Shown: one piece after another, positions 63,790 through 64,000 of the stretch | Layout: each line of letters begins with the position of its first letter | Position numbering within the stretch: the first letter of the stretch is position 1 | Origin: Oleispira sp963851095 | Lineage (GTDB): Bacteria; Pseudomonadota; Gammaproteobacteria; Pseudomonadales; Oceanobacteraceae | Direction of reading: 5' to 3' | Assembly: GCA_963851095.1 (NCBI GenBank) | Contig: CAWKOX010000009.1 | Span: forward strand, 124,001 to 188,000 | DNA: 64,000 nucleotides | Translations under genes and position numbers: made by a program | Notes under the pieces: generated by a model | Databases searched by the model: none | The model's input: the letters and a program-made list of their open reading frames with translations, nothing else | Told to the model about the DNA's origin: nothing

Positions 63790-64000
63790 TGGCGAAAGAT
63801 AATAAGTTCGACCTGCAGCCTTATCTGGATAAAATTAACGAATTTGATGTTAATGATATCGATTGGGAGAATATGGGCTCGTGGCCAATTGCAGGTAAAG
63901 CTGTTTTTTGCAGTGTTATTGCCATTGCGATTGTGGTTGGTGGCTATTTTATGATGCTGGAACCGCTCAATCAAAAACTGTCGCGTGAAATTAAGCAAGA
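63789..64000 (+). CDS. pilO: Type IV pilus protein PilO, N-terminal part
   Basis: The first 70 residues of PilO, cut by the right edge. It starts MAKDNKFDLQPYLDKINEFD, has a span at about 37-55 (GKAVFCSVIAIAIVVGGYF) and then enters the coiled coil. It pairs with PilN in the periplasm. The call rests mainly on order and topology. Confidence 0.9.
   Translation, partial: MAKDNKFDLQPYLDKINEFDVNDIDWENMGSWPIAGKAVFCSVIAIAIVVGGYFMMLEPLNQKLSREIKQ

Noticed and set aside
1..64000. CRISPR array, prophage, insertion sequences, defence island
   Set aside because: No regular spaced repeats, transposase, integrase or phage-like genes were seen; the window is a conserved chromosomal region.

Overview
The window is a contiguous piece of a chromosome of moderate GC content. 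It carries mainly housekeeping genes of a free-living gammaproteobacterium. Gene content and order resemble Pseudomonas and marine Oceanospirillales-type bacteria (Oleispira/Thalassolituus/Bermanella-like; inferred from gene order, no database search was run). The markers are the argH / algZ-algR / hemC-hemD-hemX-hemY block, a Rsd/AlgQ-DsbB pair with an AlgP-like histone-like protein nearby, the yrfG-hslR-hslO-pckA run with nudE divergent, and a short malic enzyme next to ponA/mrcA and pilMNO. No phage, insertion sequence, CRISPR array or rRNA was seen. One tRNA gene, tRNA-Leu(UAG), is present.

Layout. 1-4.9 kb (minus strand): start of lysA, the small lipoprotein gene lptM, class I adenylate cyclase cyaA, then argH. 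5-11.2 kb (plus): the LytS/LytTR-type pair algZ-algR, then the heme operon hemCDXY. 11.3-15.5 kb: ubiD with a 2Fe-2S flavin reductase (frameshifted), and divergently a DUF423 membrane protein, trmB and a small PA4642-like gene. 15.6-22.5 kb: a periplasmic solute-binding protein, a secreted beta-propeller, hemW, an ABC-F ATPase, a TIGR02444-family gene and a prohibitin-like protein. 22.7-25.7 kb: a secreted-lipase operon, lipA - foldase - AraC regulator. 26.2-33.4 kb: a c-di-GMP sensor/phosphodiesterase, a DUF885 protein and an orphan FetB permease, divergent from a symporter fused to a solute-binding domain. 33.5-38.8 kb: AlgP-like protein, orphan ParA, DUF4124 protein, WD40 lipoprotein, rsd, dsbB and an orphan FliL-like gene. 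38.9-43 kb: gshA and tex, both with a single-base frameshift near the 3' end. 43.4-51 kb: stand-alone receiver protein, pckA, hslO, hslR, yrfG, nudE and a hybrid histidine kinase. 51.2-56 kb: tRNA-Leu followed at once by lrgA-lrgB, an AI-2E family exporter, and a CpxR/CpxA-like pair. 56-64 kb: cytochrome c plus a Tat-exported FAD lactone oxidoreductase, malic enzyme, PBP1a, and the start of the type IV pilus operon pilMNO.

Functional themes. Heme synthesis and heme delivery (hemCDXY, hemW), redox and protein quality control (dsbB, gshA, hslO, hslR, Cpx-like pair, prohibitin), central carbon flux (pckA, maeB), regulation by cAMP and c-di-GMP, and surface/secretion functions (lipase with foldase, type IV pili, PBP1a) all occur here.

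The observations most worth checking are three single-nucleotide frameshifts near the 3' ends of conserved genes (the reductase, gshA, tex). Also of interest are the tRNA-Leu-lrgAB transcription unit, the symporter/binding-protein fusion, the SBP-GGDEF-EAL / DUF885 / FetB cluster, and the cytochrome-lactone dehydrogenase pair. I did not find a clear new defence or mobile system.
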